A DNA stretch of 64,000 nucleotides. Source: Paraburkholderia phenazinium. GTDB lineage: Bacteria > Pseudomonadota > Gammaproteobacteria > Burkholderiales > Burkholderiaceae. This document shows, in pieces, positions 29,652 to 38,689 of the stretch. The stretch spans positions 2,852,001 to 2,916,000 of the forward strand of contig NZ_FSRU01000002.1 in assembly GCF_900142845.1 (NCBI RefSeq), written 5' to 3'. Made by a program: the position numbers and the translations under genes. The notes beneath the pieces are model-generated. The model had not been told where the DNA came from and did not search any database. It was given only the letters and a program-made list of their open reading frames with translations. Each line of letters begins with the position of its first letter. Position 1 is the first letter of the stretch.

Positions 29652-29855
29652 ATGAAAAAGCTGACGTTCGTTTTGGCTGGTCTTTCGCTCGCAGTCGGTA
29701 CTTCGGTCGCCTTCGCCCAGACGGCCGCTCCGGCTGCCGGCAGCGCAGTCAGTTCGTACTCGCCGCCGACCCAGAAGCACGTCAAGAAGCCCAAGAAGGC
29801 GAAGGTGAAGAAGGGTGCTTCGGCGCCCGCCGCGCCGGCCGCCGCCAGCCAGTAA
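29652..29855 (+). CDS. Small secreted Lys/Ala/Pro-rich protein
   Basis: A 67-residue protein with a clear signal peptide (residues 1-22, cut near AFA-Q). The mature part of about 45 residues is low complexity: QTAAPAAGSAV, then a basic KHVKKPKKAKVKKG cluster and a PAAPAAASQ tail. It has no cysteine and no known domain. It resembles small periplasmic or acid-shock-like basic proteins, but this is only similarity of composition. It has its own GGAGAAT ribosome site and is followed by a terminator at 29966. Confidence 0.7.
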   Translation: MKKLTFVLAGLSLAVGTSVAFAQTAAPAAGSAVSSYSPPTQKHVKKPKKAKVKKGASAPAAPAAASQ

Positions 29856-29965
29856 GCCACGCCGGCTCGACGATTCCGGCGGCCAGCCACCAGCAGTCAG
29901 GCGCGTGCCGCCGGCCCCGTGATTCCCGCTGGAGCCGGGCCGAAACCCGGCTTATGCAGCCGCAT

Positions 29966-30004
29966 AAAAGACAAGAACCCGCTTCGAGCGGGCTCTTGTC
30001 TTTT
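29966..30004. terminator. Strong bidirectional terminator
   Basis: Near-perfect stem with A-rich left and T-rich right flanks: arms run from AAAAGACAAGA (29966) through ACCCGCT to its complement ending CTTGTCTTTT (30004). It lies between the small secreted protein and the convergent DUF1840 gene and can serve both strands. Confidence 0.9.
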
Positions 30005-30107
30005 AGCATCGTGATGCGCGTGGGGACGTTCCGGCGCGCCTCGTGACCTGGCGCCGCGCCAGCACGCAGCGCCCGTCAGGCACAGCGTCGCAGGCGCTTA
30101 TGCCGGT

Positions 30108-30434
30108 TCAGACGCCCCACATGATGTCCGCGTCTTCCTTTTGCGCTGCGCGCAGCATGTCGAGGAACGGAAACGCGCGTTGCGCGAGGCCGATCGGAAT
30201 CTCGTGGTGCTCGTGGCCGTCTTCGCCTTCGTGGAAATGCCCATCGTGCTCGGCACGTTCCTGCTTGTCCGAACTGATAGCCGACTCCAGTTTGGTGATC
30301 GCCTCGGGCAGTTCATCGTGCATGATGACCCCACGTTCGCCGAGCCGTTTGCCGACGATGCCGACCAGATACTGCGCCAGATTTTCCAGCATCACCACAT
30401 CCGGAGCGGCGCGGCATTTGAAAGTAATCAGCAT
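30108..30434 (-). CDS. DUF1840 domain protein
   Basis: A 108-residue protein of DUF1840, a small family of unknown function in betaproteobacteria. Conserved parts are MLITFKCRAAPDVVM, LAQYLVGIVGKRLGERGVI and the end AFPFLDMLRAAQKEDADIMWGV. A His/Glu-rich stretch (HDGHFHEGEDGHEHHE, about 64-79) could bind divalent metals, but that is composition only. It is divergent from argS across 384 bases. Confidence 0.85.
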   Translation of the reverse strand: MLITFKCRAAPDVVMLENLAQYLVGIVGKRLGERGVIMHDELPEAITKLESAISSDKQERAEHDGHFHEGEDGHEHHEIPIGLAQRAFPFLDMLRAAQKEDADIMWGV

Positions 30435-30818
30435 GACTGTTCCCTTTTTGTCTTGTTGGATTTACGCGCCGATGGCCGTGGGACGACCGTCTGCGCGGGT
30501 TTCGTTGACACGCCGGCAGAGAGCGGCGGCCACGGCCCTTGGTGGGCATCTCATTGGACATATTAGCACCTGCTAAAATCCGTCCTGACGGAAAAGCGCG
30601 CCGCGCAATGCTGGACAATGGCTCGCACGGCCGGTCGGCGCGGGTTTGCCCCGCCTCGCGGCCCAGCCGGCACTGACGTTGGCCGGGCCGCTGCCGCGCT
30701 GCCGCCAGCGCCGCCCACATGGCCAGACGCACGCTTTCCAAGCCTTTGACGGACCGGTTGCACGCCTCACGCAGCCGCTCCCGTTTCACCGCACTGCCTC
30801 ACTGGACTCGCAACAAGC
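30435..30818. other. 384-base divergent intergenic region (DUF1840 / argS)
   Basis: Holds the promoters of two divergent genes. A -10-like TAAAAT lies near 30573 in an AT-rich patch (30554-30580) within otherwise very GC-rich sequence. No gene, repeat or riboswitch is recognisable. Confidence 0.5.
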
Positions 30819-32609
30819 ATGCTGCCCGCACATAAACACACACTCGAATCACTGCTCGCCGACACCGTGAAGCAGGTCGCCGAAGCAACCCAAGGTGCAA
30901 GCGAAGCCGCCTTCGTCGCCCCCACCATCACGCTGGAACGCCCGAAAGTCGCCGCACACGGCGACGTAGCCTGCAACGTCGCCATGCAGCTGGCCAAACC
31001 GCTGCGCGCCAATCCGCGCCAGCTCGCCCAGCAGATCGTCGATGCAGTGCTCGCGCATCCGCAAGCCCAGGGCCTCGTGCAGGGCGCCGAAGTGGCCGGC
31101 CCCGGCTTCATCAACCTGCGCCTTGCTCCCGCTGCCAAGCAGGCGGTGATCGGCGCCGTGTTCGCGGAAAAGGAAGCCTTCGGCCGCTCGCAGCGCGACG
31201 CCGGCAAGCACGTGCTGGTCGAATTCGTGTCGGCCAACCCGACCGGTCCGCTCCACGTCGGCCATGGCCGTCAGGCGGCGCTGGGCGATGCGCTGTCGAA
31301 CGTGCTGGCTTCGCAGGGCTACGACGTGCATCGCGAGTTCTACTACAACGATGCGGGTGTGCAGATCCATACGCTCGCCGTCTCCACCCAGGCACGCGCC
31401 CGCGGACTGAAACCGGGCGACGCCGGCTGGCCCGAATCGGCCTACAACGGCGACTACATTGCGGATATCGCACGCGACTACATGAACGGCGAAACCGTCG
31501 CCGCGAAAGACGTCGATGCGGTCAAGGGCGAAGGCGACGTCGAGAATCTCGACGCCATCCGCCGCTTCGCGGTCGCGTATCTGCGCCACGAGCAGGACAT
31601 GGACTTGCAGGCCTTCGGCGTGAAGTTCGACCAGTACTACCTCGAATCCTCGCTGTACTCGGAAGGCCGCGTCGAGAAGACGGTGGCGGCGCTGATCGCC
31701 GCCGGCAAGACCTACGAGCAGGAAGGCGCGCTGTGGCTGCGCACCACGGACGACGGCGACGACAAAGACCGCGTCATGCGCAAGACCGACGGCACCTACA
31801 CGTACTTCGTGCCGGACGTCGCGTACCACGTCGCCAAGTGGGAACGTGGCTTCACCAAGGTCATCAACGTGCAGGGCTCGGACCACCACGGCACCATCGC
31901 GCGGGTGCGCGCCGGCCTGCAGGGTCTCGGCATCGGCATTCCGAAGGGCTATCCCGACTACATCCTGCACAAGATGGTCACGGTGATGCGCGACGGCGAG
32001 GAAGTGAAGATCTCGAAGCGCGCGGGCAGCTATGTGACGGTGCGCGACCTGATCGAATGGTCGGGCGGCGCGACGCCGGGCTCGGAAACCTCGCCGGACC
32101 TGCTCGACGAAGCAACGATCCGCCGCGGCCGCGACGCCGTGCGGTTTTTCCTGATCTCGCGCAAGGCCGATACGGAATTCGTCTTCGACATCGACCTCGC
32201 GCTCAAGCAGAACGACGAGAATCCGGTGCACTACGTGCAGTATGCGCACGCCCGGATCTGCTCGGTCATCAGCGAAGCGAAGACGCGCTACAACACCGAC
32301 GAGGCAATTCTGCCGACCGTGGACGTGTCCCTGCTCACCAGCGAACGTGCGATGGCGTTGCTGCAGAAACTGGCGGAATTCCCCGACATGCTGCAACACG
32401 CCGCCGACGAACTCGCGCCGCATGCGGTCGCGTTCTATCTGCGCGACCTCGCGGGCGAATTCCACTCGTTCTACAATGACAAGGCCGAACGCGTCCTGGT
32501 CGACGATGAAGCGCAGCGCAACGCGCGCGTCGCGCTGCTCGCCGCCACGCGCCAGGTGCTGGCAAACGGCCTTGCGACGATCGGCGTCTCTGCTCCCGAA
32601 AAGATGTAA
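30819..32609 (+). CDS. argS: Arginyl-tRNA synthetase
   Basis: Class I aminoacyl-tRNA synthetase charging tRNA-Arg. The N-terminal Add-1 domain (1-110) recognises the tRNA D-loop, the HIGH-type motif is H146-V-G-H149 in [13 protein letters not shown], and the second ATP-binding loop reads [12 protein letters not shown] rather than KMSKS, which is normal for one ArgRS subgroup. The DALR anticodon-binding domain ends the protein, with [12 protein letters not shown] near its start. Length 596 is usual for Burkholderia. It is followed by the SPOR, dsbA and SDR genes on the same strand. Confidence 0.97.
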   Translation: MLPAHKHTLESLLADTVKQVAEATQGASEAAFVAPTITLERPKVAAHGDVACNVAMQLAKPLRANPRQLAQQIVDAVLAHPQAQGLVQGAEVAGPGFINLRLAPAAKQAVIGAVFAEKEAFGRSQRDAGKHVLVEFVSANPTGPLHVGHGRQAALGDALSNVLASQGYDVHREFYYNDAGVQIHTLAVSTQARARGLKPGDAGWPESAYNGDYIADIARDYMNGETVAAKDVDAVKGEGDVENLDAIRRFAVAYLRHEQDMDLQAFGVKFDQYYLESSLYSEGRVEKTVAALIAAGKTYEQEGALWLRTTDDGDDKDRVMRKTDGTYTYFVPDVAYHVAKWERGFTKVINVQGSDHHGTIARVRAGLQGLGIGIPKGYPDYILHKMVTVMRDGEEVKISKRAGSYVTVRDLIEWSGGATPGSETSPDLLDEATIRRGRDAVRFFLISRKADTEFVFDIDLALKQNDENPVHYVQYAHARICSVISEAKTRYNTDEAILPTVDVSLLTSERAMALLQKLAEFPDMLQHAADELAPHAVAFYLRDLAGEFHSFYNDKAERVLVDDEAQRNARVALLAATRQVLANGLATIGVSAPEKM

Positions 32610-32688
32610 GTCCTCCGGCACGACATGCACGCGGCCGTCGTTATAATCGACGGCCGTTCCAGGATTCTTTTTGCAGGTGATTTATACG

Positions 32689-33441
32689 ATGGCAAAACCA
32701 CGCCGCACAACGAAGCAGTCGAAGCAAACCGGGGGCACTTTTCTCGGCATCGTACTGGGCCTGATTGTCGGCCTGGCAATCGCGGTAGTGGTGGCGCTGT
32801 ATATCACCCGGGCGCCTACGCCGTTTGTCGCCAAGGTGGCGCCGCCCGCGGCGTCCGACACCAGCGCAAGCGAAGCGCAATACGATCCGAACCGTCCGCT
32901 GCAAGGCAAGACGCCGGGCCAGGCGGTGCCGCAAGCCGCCCAGCCGGCGCCGCAAAACACGGCGCCGCAGGGCCAGGCGCCGGGCATGCTGCAGGAACCG
33001 GAGATCGTCGAAGTGCCGCCGGCCAGTTCGGCCAATGCAAACGGCGTCGCCGTGGCACCGCAGCCCGCGCAGGATAACGGCCAGCCCGCTCCGGCGAAGA
33101 AGCCGCAGCAGGCCACCAGCGCGCCGACCAGCACCGCCGCGGCCCCCGCGTCGAATGCGGCCAAGCCGGGCTCGGGCGCAGCGCCTTCCGCGGCGGACGC
33201 GAACAGCGGCTATTTCCTCCAGGTGGGCGCCTACAAGACGTCGGCGGATGCCGAGCAGCAGCGTGCACGCCTCGCCTTCCAGGGTTTCGAATCGAAGGTG
33301 ACGCAGCGCGATGCCGGCGGCGTGACGTACTATCGCGTGCGCATTGGGCCGTTCTCGAAGTTCGACGACATGAATTCGGCCCGCCAGCGTCTGTCCGACG
33401 CAGGGGTCGAGACCGCCGTGATCCGCTTCACCAAGCAGTAA
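32689..33441 (+). CDS. SPOR-domain protein, FtsN-like
   Basis: A 250-residue bitopic protein: short basic cytoplasmic end (1-16), a membrane helix (about 18-42), a long Ala/Pro/Gln linker (48-172), and a C-terminal SPOR domain (about 173-250) with YFLQVGAYKTSADAEQQRARL and VTYYRVRIGPFSKFDD. SPOR domains bind denuded glycan strands at the division septum, so this is a division or septal protein like FtsN. The ATG at 32689 is preferred over an upstream TTG. It lies between argS and dsbA, as in other betaproteobacteria. Confidence 0.9.
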   Translation: MAKPRRTTKQSKQTGGTFLGIVLGLIVGLAIAVVVALYITRAPTPFVAKVAPPAASDTSASEAQYDPNRPLQGKTPGQAVPQAAQPAPQNTAPQGQAPGMLQEPEIVEVPPASSANANGVAVAPQPAQDNGQPAPAKKPQQATSAPTSTAAAPASNAAKPGSGAAPSAADANSGYFLQVGAYKTSADAEQQRARLAFQGFESKVTQRDAGGVTYYRVRIGPFSKFDDMNSARQRLSDAGVETAVIRFTKQ

Positions 33442-33592
33442 TGTTCCGTCATGCGCCGCCGCTGAACCTCAGCGCGCGGCGCGAGTCTCAAGCACGGCAG
33501 AGGCCTGCCGCCACACTCTCATAACGGTGACAGCCATGCGTTTTACCGCCGCACCGCGCCACCGTTATTCCGCCTAATTGGGTCAACAAGAC

Positions 33593-34231
33593 ATGAAAAA
33601 ACTGCTGAGCATTCTCTTCCTTTCACTCGGCCTCGTCAGCGCGGCCGTAGAGGCATCGCCGGCTGCGCCCGTCGCGGGCAAGGACTACACCGTCCTGCCG
33701 ACGGCACAACCGGTCGACGTGCCCGCCGGCAAGATCGAAGTCACCGAATTCTTCTGGTACGGCTGCCCGCACTGCAACGAATTCAACCCGTACCTCGAAG
33801 CGTGGGTCAAGAAGCAGGGCCCGGACGTCGTGTTCAAGCGCGTGCCGGTCGCCTTCCGCGACGACTTCATCCCGCATTCGAAGATGTACCATGCGCTCGA
33901 CGCGCTGGGCCTCGCGCAGAAGCTGACGCCGGTCGTCTTCAACGAAATCCACGTCAACAAGGACTACCTGCTGACGCCGGAAGACCAGGCCAAGTTCCTC
34001 GCCAAGAACGGCGTCGATCCGAAGAAGTACATGGACGCGTACAACTCATTCTCGACGCAGAGCGAGATCCAGCGCGACAAGAAGATGCTGGATGACTACA
34101 AGATCGACGGCGTGCCGACCCTTGCCGTGCAAGGCAAGTATGAAACCGGCCCGGCTGCGACGAACAGCCTGCCGGGCACGCTGCAGGTGCTCGACTACCT
34201 CGTCGCCCAGATCCGCGCGAAGAAGATGTAA
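33593..34231 (+). CDS. dsbA: Thiol:disulfide interchange protein DsbA
   Basis: Periplasmic oxidase that introduces disulfides into secreted proteins. It has a signal peptide (1-21), the active-site C58-P-H-C61 in FFWYGCPHCNEF, the helical insertion, and the cis-proline loop DGVPTLAVQGKY near the end. Length 212 is usual. It sits after the SPOR gene and 16 bases before an SDR gene. DsbB is not in the window. Confidence 0.95.
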   Translation: MKKLLSILFLSLGLVSAAVEASPAAPVAGKDYTVLPTAQPVDVPAGKIEVTEFFWYGCPHCNEFNPYLEAWVKKQGPDVVFKRVPVAFRDDFIPHSKMYHALDALGLAQKLTPVVFNEIHVNKDYLLTPEDQAKFLAKNGVDPKKYMDAYNSFSTQSEIQRDKKMLDDYKIDGVPTLAVQGKYETGPAATNSLPGTLQVLDYLVAQIRAKKM

Positions 34232-34247
34232 GACCCACGGCGCCGGT

Positions 34248-35018
34248 ATGAGTACACCTCTGAAGGTTTTCATCACCGGCGCATCGAGTGGTATCGGCCT
34301 CGCGCTCGCCGCCGAATATGCGCGGCGCGGCGCGATTCTCGGCCTCGTTGCCCGTCGCGGCGACGCCCTCGCCAGCTTCCAGCAGTCCCATCCCCAGCAT
34401 TCCATCTCGATCTACCCCGTCGACGTACGCGACGCCGATGCGCTCGCTGCCGCCGCCGCGCAGTTCATCGAGCTATACGGCTGCCCCGACATCGTGATCG
34501 CCAATGCCGGCATCAGCCGTGGCGCCGTCACCGGACATGGCGATCTGCGGGCCTTCCGCGAGGTCATGGACGTCAACTACTTCGGCATGGTCGCCACCTT
34601 CGAGCCGTTCGCGGCTGCCATGATGACGGCCGGCAAAGGCGCGTTAGTGGGTCTGGCGAGCGTGGCCGGCGTGCGCGGCTTGCCGGGCTCGGGTGCATAC
34701 AGCGCGTCGAAGGCCGCAGCGTTCAAGTATCTCGAGGCGCTGCGCGTCGAGATGCGGCCCAAGGGGGTCAACGTGGTGACCATCGCCCCCGGCTATGTCC
34801 GCACGCCCATGACGGCGCACAACCCGTATCGCATGCCGTTCCTGATGGACGCCGATCGCTTTGCCGCGAAGGTGGCCGACGCGGTCGAACGCAGTACGTC
34901 GTTTGCGATCTATCCGTGGCAGATGCGCGTCGTGGCGGCGCTGTTGCACGTGCTGCCGCGCTGGCTCTACGACCGCGCCTTCGAAAGAGCGCCGCGCAAG
35001 CCGCGCACCGTGGACTAA
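34248..35018 (+). CDS. SDR family oxidoreductase
   Basis: A 256-residue classical short-chain dehydrogenase. The cofactor motif TGASSGIG is at 10-17, the NAG motif at IANAGISRG, and the active-site pair is Y-S-A-S-K in SGAYSASKAAAFKYLE. The C-terminal part (VVAALLHVLPRWLYDRAFERA) is hydrophobic and may bind a membrane or lipid-like substrate. It begins 16 bases after dsbA, probably the same transcript. The substrate is unknown. Confidence 0.9.
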   Translation: MSTPLKVFITGASSGIGLALAAEYARRGAILGLVARRGDALASFQQSHPQHSISIYPVDVRDADALAAAAAQFIELYGCPDIVIANAGISRGAVTGHGDLRAFREVMDVNYFGMVATFEPFAAAMMTAGKGALVGLASVAGVRGLPGSGAYSASKAAAFKYLEALRVEMRPKGVNVVTIAPGYVRTPMTAHNPYRMPFLMDADRFAAKVADAVERSTSFAIYPWQMRVVAALLHVLPRWLYDRAFERAPRKPRTVD

Positions 35019-35298
35019 CTCACCAACGCACGATCACACGAAGCGCACATCCGCCCGGCCTCGGCTATTTGGCGCGGTATGCTTCCATGGCTTCCGGGCG
35101 TTGAGCGCATCGAAAGAGCCACGGTGCGTCCATATGGATATGCCGATTACTTTGTTGTCGGCGCAACCACCCTTCGATAAGCTTTCGCCCTGGCGGGATC
35201 GCGCAGGCACGCCCTGCGCCGGCCCCGAAAACGTATCACAATAAACTCGGTGGTCCGCGCGGGCCGTTTGCATGGCCGCGCTTGTTATGGGAGATCCT

Positions 35299-36894
35299 AT
35301 GCGCATTAAACTGCCCGTCGCCTTCATTGCCGCTTTACTCGCCGCAGCGCCTGCGCTCGCATTGGCCAAACCGCTGACGGTCTGTACCGAATCGAGCCCC
35401 GATGGCTTCGATATCGTCCAGTTCAACTCGCTCGTCACGACCAATGCGTCGGCGGATGTGATTTTCAACTCGCTGGTCTCGTACGACGAGGCGGAGAAGA
35501 AGGTCGTACCCGCACTCGCCCAGAGCTGGGACGTGAGCCCCGACGGTCTCACCTATACGTTCCATCTGCGCCCCAACGTGCAGTTCCAGACCACCGACTA
35601 CTTCAAGCCCACCCACGCGCTGAACGCCGACGACGTCGTCTTCACCTTCAGCCGGATGCTCGACGACAGCAACCCGTGGCACAAGGTGACGGGTGCGAGC
35701 GGTTTCCCGCACGCGCAATCGATGGGTCTGCCGAAGCTGATCAAGTCGGTCTCGAAGGTCGACGACAACACGGTCAAGTTCGAACTGAACCAGCCGGATG
35801 CGACCTTCATCTCGATCCTGACGATGGGCTTCGCCTCGATCTATTCCGCCGAATACGCCGACCAGTTGCTGAAGGCGGGCAAGCAGGTCGACCTGAACGC
35901 CAAGCCGATCGGCACCGGCCCGTTCGTGCTGAAGAGCTACACGAAGGACGCCGTGATTCGCTATGACGTGAATCCTTCGTACTGGGGCCCCAAGCCGAAA
36001 ATCGACCGTCTGATCTACGCGATCACACCGGACGCCACGGTGCGGGCGCAGAAGGTCAAGACGGGCGAATGCCAGATCGCGCTGTCGCCGAAGCCGCAGG
36101 ATGTGGCGGACGCCAAGACCGACAAGTCGCTCGCGGTGGTGCAGACGCCCGCGTTCATGACCGCGTTCGTCGCGCTGAACACGGACAAGAAGCCGCTCGA
36201 CAACCAGAAGGTGCGTGCCGCGCTGAACATGGCGTTCGACCGCACGACGTATCTGAAAACCGTGTTCGACAACACGGCGACGGCGGCGGTGAATCCGTAT
36301 CCGCCGAACACGTGGAGCTACAACAAGTCGGTCAAGCCGTGGCCGTACGATCCGGCGAAGGCCAAGGCCCTGCTCGCCGAAGCGGGTTTCCCGAACGGCT
36401 TTTCGACGACCATCTGGGTGCGTCCGACGGGTAGTGTGCTCAACCCGAATCCGAAAGCCGGCGCCGAGCTGCTGCAGGCCGACTTTGCGAAGATCGGCGT
36501 GAAGGCGGACGTGAAGGTGATCGAATGGGGCGAGCTGATCAAGGAGGCCAAGCAGGGCCAGCACGACTCGCTGTTCATGGGCTGGGCGGGCGACAACGGC
36601 GATCCGGACAACTATCTGACGCCGCTCTTTAGCTGCAACGCGGTGAAGTCGGGCATCAACTTCGCGCGCTTTTGCGACGCGGATCTCGACAAGCTGATTG
36701 CCGACGGCAAGGCCACCACGGATCAAGCCAAGCGCGCGAAGGCGTATGAAGCGGCGCAGCAGATCATCCACGATCAGGCGCTGTGGATTCCGCTCGGCTA
36801 TCCGACTGCGGCGGCTATCACGCGTACGGACGTGAGCGGCTATCACGTGAGTCCGTTCGGACGGCAGAACTTTACGACGGTGGCGGTGCAGTAA
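35299..36894 (+). CDS. Dipeptide-type ABC transporter substrate-binding protein
   Basis: A 531-residue periplasmic binding protein of the DppA/OppA family (SBP_bac_5). The signal peptide spans 1-24, and the mature start KPLTVCTESSPDGFDIVQFN is typical of DppA. Further landmarks are ADDVVFTFSRML and WAGDNGDPDNYLTPLFSC, where the paired Cys form a disulfide in DppA. It likely binds dipeptides; no permease genes follow, and a terminator closes the unit. The ATG at 35299 is chosen over an upstream codon at 35272 because it begins the signal peptide. Confidence 0.93.
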   Translation: MRIKLPVAFIAALLAAAPALALAKPLTVCTESSPDGFDIVQFNSLVTTNASADVIFNSLVSYDEAEKKVVPALAQSWDVSPDGLTYTFHLRPNVQFQTTDYFKPTHALNADDVVFTFSRMLDDSNPWHKVTGASGFPHAQSMGLPKLIKSVSKVDDNTVKFELNQPDATFISILTMGFASIYSAEYADQLLKAGKQVDLNAKPIGTGPFVLKSYTKDAVIRYDVNPSYWGPKPKIDRLIYAITPDATVRAQKVKTGECQIALSPKPQDVADAKTDKSLAVVQTPAFMTAFVALNTDKKPLDNQKVRAALNMAFDRTTYLKTVFDNTATAAVNPYPPNTWSYNKSVKPWPYDPAKAKALLAEAGFPNGFSTTIWVRPTGSVLNPNPKAGAELLQADFAKIGVKADVKVIEWGELIKEAKQGQHDSLFMGWAGDNGDPDNYLTPLFSCNAVKSGINFARFCDADLDKLIADGKATTDQAKRAKAYEAAQQIIHDQALWIPLGYPTAAAITRTDVSGYHVSPFGRQNFTTVAVQ

Positions 36895-36926
36895 TAGCGC
36901 AGCACCGTTCCAAGAAGGGGAAAACC

Positions 36927-36964
36927 AACAGGCCCGGTTGCACTGCACCGGGCCTGTTTTATTT
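36927..36964 (+). terminator. Rho-independent terminator after dppA-like gene
   Basis: Stem AACAGGCCCGGT (36927-36938) with its complement ending GGCCTGTT, then a TTTTATTT run. Confidence 0.88.
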
Positions 36965-37046
36965 CCTGCGAGTTTGAGGAGGACAACGCGTCAGTCGCGT
37001 TGGTCCTGAAGGCACCACCCTCCTCGCGTGACGTAACGCAAACGTC

Positions 37047-38117
37047 TCAGGCCGCAAACCGGATCACCCCATCCGCATCCTGCGTGCGCTTCAACTCCCC
37101 CGCGAGCCACAGCAAGTGCAAGTGCGCGAGCGCCTCGCCCATGGCAAACGTCAACTGATGGACATCGAGCTGCCGCCTGAACATCAGCGGCACGATATCC
37201 GCGGCACTCTGCGGCTTCTGCGCACAGGCTTCACGCACTTCGGCGAGCCGCGCATCATGATGCTCGCGCAACTGCGCAATGCGGGTCCGCACGCCGCGAA
37301 ACGGCTTGCCGTGCGACGGCAGCACCAGCGTGTCTTCGGCCATCGTCTCGTAGCGGCCGAGCGACTCCAGATACAGCGCGAGCGGGCTGCCTTCCGGCTC
37401 CATGTCGAACACCGAGACGTTGGTGGAAATGCGCGGCAACACCATATCGCCCGAAATCAGCACACCGTCGGCCTCGTTATGCAACGCGCAGTGTTCCGGC
37501 GAGTGACCGTAACCGGTCACCACCCGCCAGGTCTTGCCGCCAATCACAATGCCCTGACCTTCGCGCATGCGCCGATACTGGCCCGGCACCGCCGGCACCA
37601 GATTCGAGTAGTAGCTGGTACGGTTGCGCAGCTTCTCCAGCGACGCCTCGTCGCTCAAGCCATGCCGCGCGAAGTGACGCGCGGCGCCCGCACCGCCGGC
37701 ATTCGAGCCGTCGCCCGCCGCCAACACGCGAGCCTGCATGTATTCGCCGAGCGTCATCCACAGACGCACATCCCAGCGCTGCTTGTCGCCACCCGTGCAG
37801 ATCCAGTGCGCCAGACCGATGTGATCCGGATGGCAATGCGTGGCGATCACGCGCAGCACCGGCAGGCCGTCCAGCACCGTGTCGAATACCTGCTCCCAGT
37901 TCGCCTTGATGGTGTCCGAGGTGATCCCGCAATCGACCACCGTCCAGCCTTGCTGACCGTCGATCTCATCGCGCAGCAGCCACAGGTTGATGTGGTCGAG
38001 CGCGAACGGCAACGGCATGCGCAGCCAGAACACACCGGGCGTGACTTCGAACGCATGACCGGGTTCCGGCAGGGTGTCCTTGAACGGGTAGTCGAGTTGG
38101 TGTTCGAGAGCATTCAT
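37047..38117 (-). CDS. MBL-fold metallohydrolase (GloB-like)
   Basis: A 356-residue metallo-beta-lactamase fold hydrolase. The metal motif is T-H94-C-H96-P-D98-H99, followed by GHSPEHCALH, an aspartate in LISGDMVLP and a final His in LPSHGKPF. The C-terminal 90 residues form an extra helical part seen in the group that acts on thioesters or glutathione adducts. It is divergent from the MerR gene across a palindrome, so it probably belongs to the same regulon (leucine/isovalerate breakdown in related bacteria). The ATG at 38117 is used; the upstream in-frame start is basic and unlikely. Confidence 0.9.
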   Translation of the reverse strand: MNALEHQLDYPFKDTLPEPGHAFEVTPGVFWLRMPLPFALDHINLWLLRDEIDGQQGWTVVDCGITSDTIKANWEQVFDTVLDGLPVLRVIATHCHPDHIGLAHWICTGGDKQRWDVRLWMTLGEYMQARVLAAGDGSNAGGAGAARHFARHGLSDEASLEKLRNRTSYYSNLVPAVPGQYRRMREGQGIVIGGKTWRVVTGYGHSPEHCALHNEADGVLISGDMVLPRISTNVSVFDMEPEGSPLALYLESLGRYETMAEDTLVLPSHGKPFRGVRTRIAQLREHHDARLAEVREACAQKPQSAADIVPLMFRRQLDVHQLTFAMGEALAHLHLLWLAGELKRTQDADGVIRFAA

Positions 38118-38196
38118 TGTGGGGGGCTTCCTCCGCCGGTCGCGCAGCAACGGTGGTCACTTCGCCGCGGCGCGCCATGGTTGCGCTTTACTCAAG

Positions 38197-38218
38197 TTGA
38201 CGATAACGTAAACGTCGA
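38197..38218. promoter_or_regulatory. Candidate MerR/LiuR operator palindrome
   Basis: A 22-base imperfect palindrome (16 of 22 positions symmetric) with GACG at 38199-38202 and CGTC at 38213-38216 around an AACGT-type centre. It lies in the 146-base gap between the MBL gene and the MerR gene, fitting autoregulation and control of both sides. Confidence 0.6.
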
Positions 38219-38263
38219 TTCTATCGTCCAATCCGATTTTCTGCCCGGCCACGGGACGTCCCA

Positions 38264-38689
38264 ATGAACACGCAATACACCATCACCGAGCTCGCGCGTG
38301 AATTCGACGTCACTCCCCGCGCAATCCGCTTCTATGAAGACCAGGGTTTACTCTCGCCGAGCCGGGAAGGGTCGAGCGGCTTGCGGCGCGTCTATTCGGG
38401 CCGCGACCGCACGCGCCTCAAGCTGACGTTGCGCGGCAAACGGCTGGGTTTCACGCTGTCGGAAATCCGCGACCTGCTCGACCTGTACGACTCGCCCACC
38501 GATACCGTGCCCCAGTTGCATGCCTTCCTCGCCACGGTGAAGCGGCATCGCGAAGTGCTGGAGCGTCAACTGGAAGACCTGAACGCCACGCTCGAAGACC
38601 TCGCGCAATACGAAGTCGAGGCGCGCACGTTGCTCGAAAGCGGTGCACGTGGGGCGGATGCGTTGGTGTCGGATGCACGGTCGACATGA
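38264..38689 (+). CDS. MerR-family regulator, LiuR-like
   Basis: A 141-residue MerR regulator. The winged helix spans about 5-75 ([28 protein letters not shown], divided from [22 protein letters not shown]), and a coiled coil runs from about 82 to 122. No metal-binding cysteines are present, unlike MerR/CueR. The family and its aceK neighbour fit LiuR, which controls leucine and isovalerate catabolism. It overlaps aceK by 4 bases (ATGA), so regulator and aceK are translated together. Confidence 0.9.
   Translation: MNTQYTITELAREFDVTPRAIRFYEDQGLLSPSREGSSGLRRVYSGRDRTRLKLTLRGKRLGFTLSEIRDLLDLYDSPTDTVPQLHAFLATVKRHREVLERQLEDLNATLEDLAQYEVEARTLLESGARGADALVSDARST

Noticed and set aside
30849..32630. 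593-codon open frame antisense to argS
   Set aside because: Arg/His-rich composition typical of antisense frames in high-GC DNA; argS on the other strand is certain. The same holds for the long frames antisense to the dipeptide-binding protein, aceK, metH, thiolase and bioA.
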